From: Clostridia bacterium
GTDB lineage: Bacteria; Bacillota_A; Clostridia; Christensenellales; Aristaeellaceae
Reading direction: 5' to 3'
NCBI GenBank assembly: GCA_017481065.1
Contig: JAFUPT010000027.1
Coordinates: 1 to 8,029, forward strand
Length of the DNA: 8,029 nt
A program made the position numbers and the translations under genes. Positions 1 to 5,056 of this stretch are shown one piece after another. Within the stretch, counting starts at the first letter, position 1; each line of letters begins with the position of its first letter. The notes beneath the pieces are model-generated. The model was not told where the DNA came from. It did no database searches and saw only the letters and a program-made list of their open reading frames with translations.

Positions 1-21
1 TCATGCCTGAAAGGGGATTTT

Positions 22-1161
22 TTATGCGCGGATGATCTCCTGAACCGATTTCAAGAAGAAATCTACTTCCTCAAACGTGTTCGCGTGTCCCACGCTCGCC
101 CGCACAGCGCCGCGCCGCAGGGTGCCGAGATGCCGGTGCGCGCCCGGAGCGCAGTGCAGGCCGCCGCGCACGGCAATGCCCCGCTGGGAGAGCGCATCCG
201 CCGCCTCGCTGGAGGAGAGGTCGCCCAGGTTGAAGCTAACAATGCCCGCCCGGGCGGCTTCCCCGGCGGGGGAGTAGAGCACCGCCTCCGGCATCTTGCG
301 AATGCCCTCGTACAGCGCGGCGCACAGCTCCCGCTCGTGCATCATGATCTGCGCCTGGTTTGCCGCCACATAATCCACGCCCTGCTTCAAGCCCGCGATG
401 CCCGGCAGGTTCACCGTGCCGGATTCGTAGCATTCCGGGGCGACATCCGGCTGCAGCATGCTGTCGGAATCCGTGCCCGTGCCGCCCTCAATTAAGGGCC
501 GCAGCTTCATGCCCGGCTTCACATAAAGCCCGCCCGTGCCCTGCGGCCCCAAAAGGGATTTGTGGCCGGGAAATGCATAATAGCTGCACCTGAGCTTTCC
601 CACATCCACCGGCATGCCGCCCAGGGCCTGCGCGCCGTCGATGAGGAAGGGAATGCCCGCCTCCCCGGCGACCTGGCCGATGGCTGCCACGGGCTGGATC
701 GCACCGGTGACGTTGGAAGCATGGGTCACGGCGATCAGCCGGGTATTTTTGCGAAGGGATGCGCGTATGTCCTCGGGATATACCATGCCGTCCGGCCGGG
801 GCGAAACCAGCGTGAGCGCAATTTCTCCCCGGCTGCTCATGCCGGACAGGGGCCGGAGCACCGAATTGTGCTCCAGCATCGTGGAGATCACATGGTCGCC
901 CCGCTTCACGCTGCCCTTGATGGCCAGGTTCAGCGCATCGGTGCAGTTGAAGTGGAAGCTCACGCTGGCGCTGTCCCCGGCGTGGATCAGGCTTGCCAGC
1001 GCCTCCCGGGCTTCATATACGCAGTGCGCCGCCCGTATCGCCGCGCTGTGGCCGGACCTGCCGGGGTTGGCGTTGAATTCCCGCATCGCCTGCAGCACCG
1101 CCTCCTGCACGGCCTGCGGCTTGGGACTGCTGGTGGCGGCGTTATCGAAATAGACCTGCAT
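22..1161 (-). CDS. Cysteine desulfurase-family aminotransferase (class V, EF2568-like)
   Basis: A 379-residue fold-type I PLP enzyme of the aminotransferase class V / cysteine desulfurase family, which moves sulfur (or selenium) from cysteine or selenocysteine onto an active-site cysteine. Visible motifs are the N-terminal YFDNAATS (residues 4-11), EHNS with His98, LIDGAQ with Asp175, the PLP-lysine motif PGHKSLLGPQGTGGLY with His200-Lys201, and the catalytic loop RGGLHCAPGAH with Cys337. Length is normal for the family. The start at 1161 has an upstream GGAGG (reading AAGGAGGATTTGAATG on the minus strand). It resembles the Firmicutes EF2568-type subgroup more than housekeeping IscS or SufS, and no scaffold gene (iscU or sufU) is adjacent. 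The divergent neighbour is a DUF3343 putative Se/S carrier, which fits sulfur or selenium trafficking. The family call is firm. The true substrate and acceptor are inference. Confidence 0.9.
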   Translation of the reverse strand: MQVYFDNAATSSPKPQAVQEAVLQAMREFNANPGRSGHSAAIRAAHCVYEAREALASLIHAGDSASVSFHFNCTDALNLAIKGSVKRGDHVISTMLEHNSVLRPLSGMSSRGEIALTLVSPRPDGMVYPEDIRASLRKNTRLIAVTHASNVTGAIQPVAAIGQVAGEAGIPFLIDGAQALGGMPVDVGKLRCSYYAFPGHKSLLGPQGTGGLYVKPGMKLRPLIEGGTGTDSDSMLQPDVAPECYESGTVNLPGIAGLKQGVDYVAANQAQIMMHERELCAALYEGIRKMPEAVLYSPAGEAARAGIVSFNLGDLSSSEAADALSQRGIAVRGGLHCAPGAHRHLGTLRRGAVRASVGHANTFEEVDFFLKSVQEIIRA

Positions 1162-1202
1162 TCAAATCCTCCTTCACGCCCGGCAATCCCGCGGCGTAGA
1201 AT

Positions 1203-1208
1203 ATTATA
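1203..1208 (-). promoter_or_regulatory. Candidate -10 box for the desulfurase-like gene
   Basis: The minus strand reads a perfect TATAAT here, 42 bases upstream of the ATG of the desulfurase-like gene. Upstream sequence at 17-18 base spacing (TCTGAA or TTCTGA) matches the -35 consensus only poorly, so this is a -10 box with a weak or activator-dependent -35. No convincing promoter is visible for the divergent DUF3343 gene. The plus-strand TATACT at 1205-1210 overlaps this box but has no recognisable -35. Confidence 0.45.
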
Positions 1209-1214
1209 CTTGCG

Positions 1215-1241
1215 CCGGCGGGACATTCAGAACCGGCGGGA
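1215..1241. repeat. Pair of 9-base direct repeats, possible operator
   Basis: CCGGCGGGA occurs at 1215-1223 and again at 1233-1241, an 18-base period (about two helical turns minus a few bases). The repeats lie between the candidate minus-strand -10 box and the ribosome binding site of the DUF3343 gene, a plausible site for a regulator of the divergent pair. The sequence is G+C-rich like its surroundings, so chance is a real alternative. Confidence 0.25.
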
Positions 1242-1258
1242 GCAGAGGAGGTTTAATC

Positions 1259-1528
1259 ATGCGGGAGGTTTATGGAATTGCGGCCTTTCGTTCGCGCCAG
1301 CAGGTGATGCACTTCGAGGATGCGCTGCGGCGGGAAGGGCTGAACGTGGGCGTCGTCACCACGCCCCGGGCGGTGGCGATGGGCTGCGGCCTTTCGGTGC
1401 GCTTCAATATAGAGGATGCCGACCGGGTGAAATGGGCGCTTCGGCGCATGAATCCCGGCAACCTGATCGGCCTTTACCGGGTGGAGCAGGGCGGCGTGCG
1501 CCCTGTGATCACGCCGATTGCGCGGTAA
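1259..1528 (+). CDS. DUF3343 putative Se/S carrier-like protein
   Basis: An 89-residue soluble protein of the DUF3343 (Pfam Se_S_carrier) type. Family features seen are an opening beta-strand plus helix (VYGIAAFRSRQQVMHFEDALR), a TTPR turn at 34-37, and the signature cysteine segment MGCGLSVRF with Cys43, followed by a helix and a short C-terminal strand. Cys43 is the only cysteine and is the expected site for a persulfide or selenide. AGGAGG ends at 1251, seven bases before the ATG. Proteins of this family often lie near cysteine desulfurase-like, SelD or YedF/TusA-type genes. Here the partner is the divergent desulfurase-like gene at 22-1161. No selD or molybdenum hydroxylase gene is in view, so a selenium role is inference. 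The family call rests on length, fold pattern and the CGLS motif. Confidence 0.8.
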   Translation: MREVYGIAAFRSRQQVMHFEDALRREGLNVGVVTTPRAVAMGCGLSVRFNIEDADRVKWALRRMNPGNLIGLYRVEQGGVRPVITPIAR

Positions 1529-1559
1529 AAACAGTGGGAGCGCTCAAATGCACTCCCAC
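1527..1559 (-). terminator. Rho-independent terminator of the MBL-fold gene
   Basis: GTGGGAG (1534-1540) pairs with CTCCCAC (1553-1559), with an inner GC/GC pair after one mismatch and a loop of about six bases. On the minus strand the stem is followed by TGTTTTT, a U-tract that terminates the leftward hydrolase gene. The hairpin overlaps the last codons and TGA stop (1544-1546) of that gene, and its U-tract reaches the stop codon of the convergent DUF3343 gene. On the plus strand the stem is followed by AAAATC, so termination in that direction is not supported. Confidence 0.7.
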
Positions 1560-2419
1560 AAAATCTTATTCCATTCAATCCTTGCATTCAGCCTGCCATT
1601 ATCCTTCAGCCAGCTCAGGTAGGATTTCACCGTGCTGCCCACCAGCGCGTATTGCTCAAAGCTCATAGTGAGCTGGTAATCGGCAAACAACCGCTGCAGT
1701 ATATCCTCAAAACACAGCGGCGCGCGGCACACATCCAGTATCTTCTCCGCCACCGCATGCACAGAATCGATGTTGTACTGGGCGAGCCCGGCAATTTCTT
1801 CTGCGGGCGCGGCATGGGCGGGCACGAATATCTGCGCCTCCATCGCCTTCACCCTTTCCAGCGTGTCGAGGTACGCGCCCACATCGTAGATAAAGCCGAT
1901 CCTGTACTTTTCCAGCGTCTCCCGGCTGGAAAGGCAGTCCGCAAGGAAAACCACGCCGTCGCAGGCGAAGCCAACCATATCAAAGAAATGTCCCGGCAGC
2001 GGAATCATCTCCATGCCCTCCGGCAGCACCGCCTGGGTAAGCTCCTCCGCCTCGCTCTCCTGCGCCAGCAGGAACTTGTGCCTTAGCTCCTTCGGGGGAT
2101 ATCCGCCGTATAGGAATGCGGGCTCCAGGATCGTATGCCGGGTGAAATCCCGCTCGATCCCCGGCGCATAGATTTTGCAGCCGGTCTGGGCCTGCAAATA
2201 TTTGTTGCCGCCGATGTGGTCGGCATTGGAGTGGGTGTTGTAGATGGCCGCGAGCCGCCAGCCCTTGCTGTCCAGCAGCTTTTTTACCTTCTTCCCGGCC
2301 TCCTTGTCGTTTCCGCTGTCAATCAGCGCCACATCCGTATCGTTCAGCCGAACCAGGCCGATCTTCGCCGGGCACTGTATGTAATAGCATTTTTCCGTGA
2401 GCTGCATCAGTTCGTACAT
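1544..2419 (-). CDS. MBL-fold metallo-hydrolase with variant metal site
   Basis: A 291-residue predicted cytoplasmic hydrolase of the metallo-beta-lactamase superfamily; no signal peptide is seen. The zinc-binding motif reads THSNADHIGG: His63, Asn65 (usually His), Asp67 and His68. The other ligands are intact: His144 in PLPGHFFD, Asp161 in FLADCLSS and His202 in VPAHA. Residues after about 215 form an all-helical tail with a winged-helix-like segment (FEDILQRLFADYQLTMSFEQYALVGSTVKSYLSWLKDNGRL), as in the glyoxalase II-like / RNase Z-unrelated group of stand-alone hydrolases. GGGAGG sits eight bases before the ATG at 2419. The gene is divergent from nth and convergent with the DUF3343 gene, so it is probably monocistronic. 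The substrate is unknown: thioesters, lactones and phosphodiesters are all possible for the fold. The family call is secure, the activity is not. Confidence 0.88.
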   Translation of the reverse strand: MYELMQLTEKCYYIQCPAKIGLVRLNDTDVALIDSGNDKEAGKKVKKLLDSKGWRLAAIYNTHSNADHIGGNKYLQAQTGCKIYAPGIERDFTRHTILEPAFLYGGYPPKELRHKFLLAQESEAEELTQAVLPEGMEMIPLPGHFFDMVGFACDGVVFLADCLSSRETLEKYRIGFIYDVGAYLDTLERVKAMEAQIFVPAHAAPAEEIAGLAQYNIDSVHAVAEKILDVCRAPLCFEDILQRLFADYQLTMSFEQYALVGSTVKSYLSWLKDNGRLNARIEWNKILWECI

Positions 2420-2445
2420 CGCCGTAACCTCCCGAATTTGCCTTC

Positions 2446-2474
2446 ATTATAGCACAATCCATTTAACTTGACCA
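2446..2474 (-). promoter_or_regulatory. Promoter of the MBL-fold gene
   Basis: On the minus strand a -35-like TGGTCA (2474-2469) is followed after 17 bases by TATAAT (2451-2446). The -10 is preceded by TGC, giving an extended -10 (TGCTATAAT). Transcription would start about 20 bases upstream of the GGGAGG ribosome binding site. Its -35 overlaps the -35 of the rightward nth promoter. Confidence 0.65.
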
Positions 2475-2497
2475 TCTCCCGCCCAAAATAGTATAAT
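2468..2497 (+). promoter_or_regulatory. Sigma-A-type promoter of the nth-obgE run
   Basis: TTGACC (2468-2473) and a perfect TATAAT (2492-2497) are separated by 18 bases, predicting a start near 2504. A second extended -10-like TGGTATACA lies at 2504-2512. Either start makes an ATG at 2513 too close to the mRNA 5' end to have a ribosome binding site, which helps place the nth start at 2534. Confidence 0.7.
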
Positions 2498-2520
2498 ATA
2501 TTCTGGTATACAATGGAGAA

Positions 2521-2528
2521 AGAGGTGG
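2521..2528 (+). promoter_or_regulatory. Ribosome binding site deciding the nth start
   Basis: AGAGGTGG lies five bases before the ATG at 2534. The in-frame ATG at 2513 has only TATA-rich promoter sequence upstream. Choosing 2534 gives a 210-residue protein starting MNRERG, which matches the usual Nth N-terminus. Confidence 0.7.
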
Positions 2529-2533
2529 CTTGC

Positions 2534-3166
2534 ATGAACCGCGAGCGCGGCGCACAGATTATGGCCGAGTTGGCAAAGCTCTATCCCGACGCACGGCCGG
2601 AGCTGGATTTTTCCAATCCCTTCGAAACCCTGATTGCCACCGTCCTCTCCGCCCAGTGCACGGATAAGCGGGTGAACCAGTGCACCGCCAAGCTATTTCC
2701 CGCCTTTCCGGACGCCCATTCCATGGCGAAGCTCACCCCCGGGGAGCTGGAGCCCTATATCAAGGAATGCGGCCTCTACCGCAACAAGGCAAAGAACATC
2801 ATTGCCGCCTGCCGCGCCCTCGTGGAGCAGTACGACGGCGTGGTTCCCCAGACCCGCGAAGAACTGATGGCCCTGCCGGGCGTGGGGCAGAAGACCGCCG
2901 GGGTCGTGCTCATGGCTGCATTCGGCGATCCCCAGATTCCCGTGGATACCCATGTGTTCCGGGTCTCCCGCCGCATCGGCCTCGCGGATGCCTCCACCCC
3001 CGAAAAAGTGGAAGTGCAGCTGCGCGAGCTCCTCGATCGCGATATCTGGATCTACGGCCACCATCTGCTCATCTGGCATGGGCGCAGAATCTGCCACGCA
3101 ATCAATCCGGAATGTTCCCGCTGCCCGCTGGATAACGGCCTCTGCGGCCACTGTGTGGATAAATAA
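2534..3166 (+). CDS. nth: Endonuclease III, DNA glycosylase/AP lyase
   Basis: This is the base-excision repair enzyme that removes oxidised pyrimidines and nicks the abasic site by beta-elimination. The 210-residue length and motif positions line up closely with E. coli Nth (211 residues). The helix-hairpin-helix is LPGVGQKTAGVVL with the Schiff-base Lys120, the catalytic Asp138 lies in VDTHVFRV, and the LSAQCTDKRVN segment is at 38-48. The C-terminal [4Fe-4S] loop has Cys187, Cys194, Cys197 and Cys204. Its last spacing is six residues (CPLDNGLC) where the classic pattern has five, and a further Cys207 follows. The preferred start is 2534; an in-frame ATG at 2513 would add seven residues but lacks a ribosome binding site. 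It is the first gene of the rightward run, and obgE follows after 33 bases with no terminator. Confidence 0.95.
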   Translation: MNRERGAQIMAELAKLYPDARPELDFSNPFETLIATVLSAQCTDKRVNQCTAKLFPAFPDAHSMAKLTPGELEPYIKECGLYRNKAKNIIAACRALVEQYDGVVPQTREELMALPGVGQKTAGVVLMAAFGDPQIPVDTHVFRVSRRIGLADASTPEKVEVQLRELLDRDIWIYGHHLLIWHGRRICHAINPECSRCPLDNGLCGHCVDK

Positions 3167-3199
3167 ACGAGTAATACCCTCCAAGGAGATAAAATAACA

Positions 3200-4474
3200 A
3201 TGGCACTTTTTGTTGATGTAGTCAATATCACTGCAAAGGCAGGCGACGGCGGCAACGGCTGCGTGGCCTTCCACCGCGAGAAATATGTCATGGCTGGCGG
3301 CCCGGACGGCGGCGACGGCGGCCGCGGCGGCGATGTGATCTTCTCTGCCACCGAGCGCATGCATACCCTGATGGACTTCCGCTACCACCGAAAGTTCACC
3401 GCCGGAAACGGCGAGGATGGCAGCGGCAACCGCAGGAGCGGCAAAAACGGCGCGAACGTGGTGATCGAGGTTCCGCCCGGCACTGTCGTGCGCGATAAGG
3501 CCACCGGCAAGATTCTGCTGGACCTCTACGCCGCAGGCATCCAGAAGACCCTGCAGAAGGGCGGCCGCGGCGGCTTCGGCAACCAGCACTTCGCCACCCC
3601 CACCCGCCAGGCTCCGCAGTTTGCCAAGCCCGGCGAGAAACGCGAGGTGATGGAGCTCACCCTCGAGCTCAAGTCCATTGCGGATGTGGGACTGGTCGGC
3701 TTCCCGAATGTGGGCAAGTCCACCATCCTCTCCGTGGTCACGGCGGCCCGCCCGAAGATCGCCAATTACCACTTTACCACCCTCCAGCCGAACCTCGGCA
3801 TCGTGAAGCAGGATGAATCCAGCTTCGTGCTGGCCGATATTCCCGGCCTTGTGGAGGGAGCCAGCGAGGGCATCGGCCTGGGCCACGCCTTCCTGCGCCA
3901 TGTGGAGCGCACCCGCATGCTGCTGCATGTGCTGGATATCTCCGGCTGCGAGGGCCGCGATCCCCTGGAGGATTACGACGCCATCGTGAAGGAGCTTGAA
4001 AACTACGGCGATCTCAAGAACCGCCCGGTGATTGTGGTCGCCAACAAGATGGACCTCCCGGGAGCCGAAGAAAACCTCGACCGCCTGCGGGAAAAGCTCG
4101 CCGGAACCGGCGTCGAAATCTACCCGGTGTCCGCCGCCACCCGCATGAATTTTGAAACCCTCATGCGCGCTACGGTCAAGATGCTCAAAACCTGCCCCGA
4201 CGCCGAACCCTTTGCCGAGGAAGAACTCTTCGATTTCGATATGGATTTCGAGGACAGCGGTTTCGAAATCGAGCGCAAGAAGGGTGTGTTCTACCTCTCC
4301 GGCGCTTCCATCGACCGCCTCGTGGCCTCCGTCAACTTCGGCAACGAGGAATCCCTCAACTATTTCCACCGCACCCTGCGCCGCATGGGCGTGATCGACG
4401 CCCTGCGCGAGGCTGGCGCCGAGGAAGGCTCTACCGTCTGCATCGACGAAATGGAATTCGATTTCGTGGAGTAA
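3200..4474 (+). CDS. obgE: GTPase Obg (CgtA), ribosome assembly
   Basis: This essential GTPase binds the 50S subunit late in assembly and links it to growth and stress signals. The 424 residues show the full three-domain order. The glycine-rich Obg domain is at 1-158 (GDGGNGCVAFHREK; PDGGDGGRGGDV; GGRGGFGNQHF). The G domain is at about 160-330, with the P-loop GFPNVGKS (167-174), switch I around HFTTLQPNLG, DIPG (213-216), NKMD (282-285) and SAA (311-313). The C-terminal OCT domain runs from about 342 to 424 (FDFDMDFEDSGFEI; GVFYLSG; VNFGNEESLNYFHRTLRRMGV). All nucleotide-binding motifs are intact. AAGGAG at 3183-3188 precedes the ATG. Upstream is nth rather than the common rplU-rpmA pair. 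Downstream lies yhbY, its usual Firmicutes companion, but separated by a 270-base hairpin array. Confidence 0.97.
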   Translation: MALFVDVVNITAKAGDGGNGCVAFHREKYVMAGGPDGGDGGRGGDVIFSATERMHTLMDFRYHRKFTAGNGEDGSGNRRSGKNGANVVIEVPPGTVVRDKATGKILLDLYAAGIQKTLQKGGRGGFGNQHFATPTRQAPQFAKPGEKREVMELTLELKSIADVGLVGFPNVGKSTILSVVTAARPKIANYHFTTLQPNLGIVKQDESSFVLADIPGLVEGASEGIGLGHAFLRHVERTRMLLHVLDISGCEGRDPLEDYDAIVKELENYGDLKNRPVIVVANKMDLPGAEENLDRLREKLAGTGVEIYPVSAATRMNFETLMRATVKMLKTCPDAEPFAEEELFDFDMDFEDSGFEIERKKGVFYLSGASIDRLVASVNFGNEESLNYFHRTLRRMGVIDALREAGAEEGSTVCIDEMEFDFVE

Positions 4475-4496
4475 GGGGCGTATTCAGGGGACGCTG

Positions 4497-4575
4497 TTGG
4501 GGACGCTGTCCCCAAACCCCTGCCAAAGGGAATGATTCCCTTTGGAAACCCCTGCATAGACGCGCAATGCGCGTC
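4497..4575 (-). repeat. Left arm of the hairpin array (minus-strand module)
   Basis: Read on the minus strand, this arm is a 17-base hairpin (4575-4559), a 13-base linker containing GCAGGGGTTT, a 23-base palindrome with 11-base arms (4545-4523, arm CCAAAGGGAAT), a 7-base linker CAGGGGT, and a 19-base hairpin (4515-4497, arm TTGGGGAC with loop AGC). The same order and spacing appear in the plus-strand arm at 4607-4686. Confidence 0.75.
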
Positions 4576-4606
4576 CTGGAGAATTACAGCATCAATATTT
4601 CCCCCA

Positions 4607-4709
4607 GCGATGCGAAGCATCGCCTACGGAGGGGTCCAGGGGAAATCATTTCCCCTGGCAGGTTTCCAAAGGACAGAGTCCTTTGGCGGGGACTGGGGTA
4701 GAGCCCCAG
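4607..4709 (+). repeat. Right arm of the hairpin array (plus-strand module)
   Basis: Read on the plus strand, this arm is a 17-base hairpin (4607-4623), a 12-base linker ending GGAGGGGT, a 23-base palindrome (4636-4658, arm CCAGGGGAAAT), a 7-base linker CAGGTTT, and a 21-base hairpin (4666-4686, arm CCAAAGGAC with loop AGA). An extra hairpin CTGGGG/CCCCAG follows at 4693-4709, 22 bases before the yhbY ribosome binding site. Stem sequences differ from the left arm while linker words, order and lengths are kept. Confidence 0.75.
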
Positions 4710-4744
4710 AAAAAGAAAGTATATTCAACTGGAGGAATTCACAT

Positions 4745-5041
4745 ATGACCACCAAGCAGCGCGCGAAGCTCCGCGCAATGTGCAATACCATGGAGCCGGT
4801 GCTCCAGATCGGCAAGGACGGCATCACCGATAACGTAGTCAAGCAGTGCTGGGATGCCCTCGAAGCCCGTGAACTGATCAAGGTAAACGTGCAGCGCAAC
4901 GCCCCTTACATGTCCACCCGGGAAGCCTGTAATGAGCTCTGCGAACTGGTGCACGCCGATCCGGTGCAGACCATCGGCAACCGCTTCTGCATCTACCGCC
5001 AGGCCCGCAAGGATTCCAAGATCCGCCTGGAGGATCTGTAA
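4745..5041 (+). CDS. yhbY: YhbY-type CRM-domain ribosome-assembly RNA-binding protein
   Basis: A 98-residue single-domain CRS1-YhbY (CRM) protein that binds rRNA or pre-50S particles during ribosome assembly. Motifs seen are the opening TKQRAKLRAMCNTMEPVLQIGKDGIT with the GxxG loop GKDG (23-26), the helix around NVVKQCWDALEARELIKVNV (30-49), and the final strand TIGNRFCIYRQ (77-86). Length matches the family (about 97 residues). The ATG at 4745 has GGAGG at 4731-4735. The reading frame is open upstream to 4532, but that extension lies in the hairpin array and is not protein-like. It belongs with obgE functionally. The TPR gene begins 15 bases downstream. Confidence 0.93.
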   Translation: MTTKQRAKLRAMCNTMEPVLQIGKDGITDNVVKQCWDALEARELIKVNVQRNAPYMSTREACNELCELVHADPVQTIGNRFCIYRQARKDSKIRLEDL

Positions 5042-5042
5042 G

Positions 5043-5048
5043 AGGAGG
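5043..5048 (+). promoter_or_regulatory. Ribosome binding site supporting a GTG start
   Basis: AGGAGG lies directly after the yhbY stop and eight bases before the GTG at 5057. The next in-frame ATG is residue 20, beyond the hydrophobic segment and without a comparable site, so GTG is the likely start of the TPR gene. Confidence 0.7.
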
Positions 5049-5056
5049 GATCGCCT

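Larger units (their letters stand above)
4485..4709. repeat. Seven-hairpin intergenic array between obgE and yhbY
   Basis: This stretch carries no supported gene. Seven inverted repeats follow one another with loops of 1-5 bases: 4497-4515 (8-bp stem), 4523-4545 (11 bp, one-base centre), 4559-4575 (8 bp, one-base centre), 4607-4623 (7 bp, GAA loop), 4636-4658 (11 bp, one-base centre), 4666-4686 (9 bp, AGA loop) and 4693-4709 (6 bp plus a possible wobble). An outer CAGGGG/CCCCTG pairing (4485-4490 with 4517-4522) encloses the first. None is followed by a U-tract on the plus strand, so these are not ordinary terminators. AAACCCCTGC is directly repeated at 4514-4523 and 4546-4555 around the second hairpin. 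The array most likely is transcribed as the obgE-yhbY spacer. Confidence 0.85.

Noticed and set aside
1..21. Start of another minus-strand gene at the left edge (ATG at 4-2)
   Set aside because: Only one codon would be visible and no ribosome binding site precedes it, so nothing can be supported.
562..1668. 368-codon open frame on the plus strand
   Set aside because: It runs antisense through the desulfurase-like gene and then out of frame through the DUF3343 gene. No recognisable motif and no ribosome binding site.
2513..2533. Earlier ATG as the nth start
   Set aside because: It lies within about 10 bases of the predicted transcription start and has no Shine-Dalgarno. The ATG at 2534 has AGAGGTGG and matches the known N-terminus.
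2693..4369. 558-codon open frame on the minus strand across nth and obgE
   Set aside because: It is antisense to two clearly conserved genes. Its translation is low-complexity (A/G/H/E/V-rich) with no domain, as expected opposite G+C-rich coding sequence.
4485..4709. CRISPR array
   Set aside because: The repeats are different palindromes of 17-23 bases with 7-31 base gaps. There is no identical repeat with unique spacers and no cas gene.
4485..4709. Insertion sequence or MITE remnant with terminal repeats
   Set aside because: No transposase fragment and no clear target-site duplication or terminal inverted repeat could be read at the edges. The head-to-head arms are reported as a repeat of unknown origin instead.
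4720..4725. TATATT as a promoter -10 for yhbY
   Set aside because: There is no -35-like hexamer at 16-18 bases upstream, where the sequence is the last hairpin of the array.
4532..4744. N-terminal extension of yhbY in the same frame
   Set aside because: The extension translates the hairpin array. yhbY homologues start at the TKQRAKLR segment, and GGAGG at 4731-4735 fixes the ATG at 4745.
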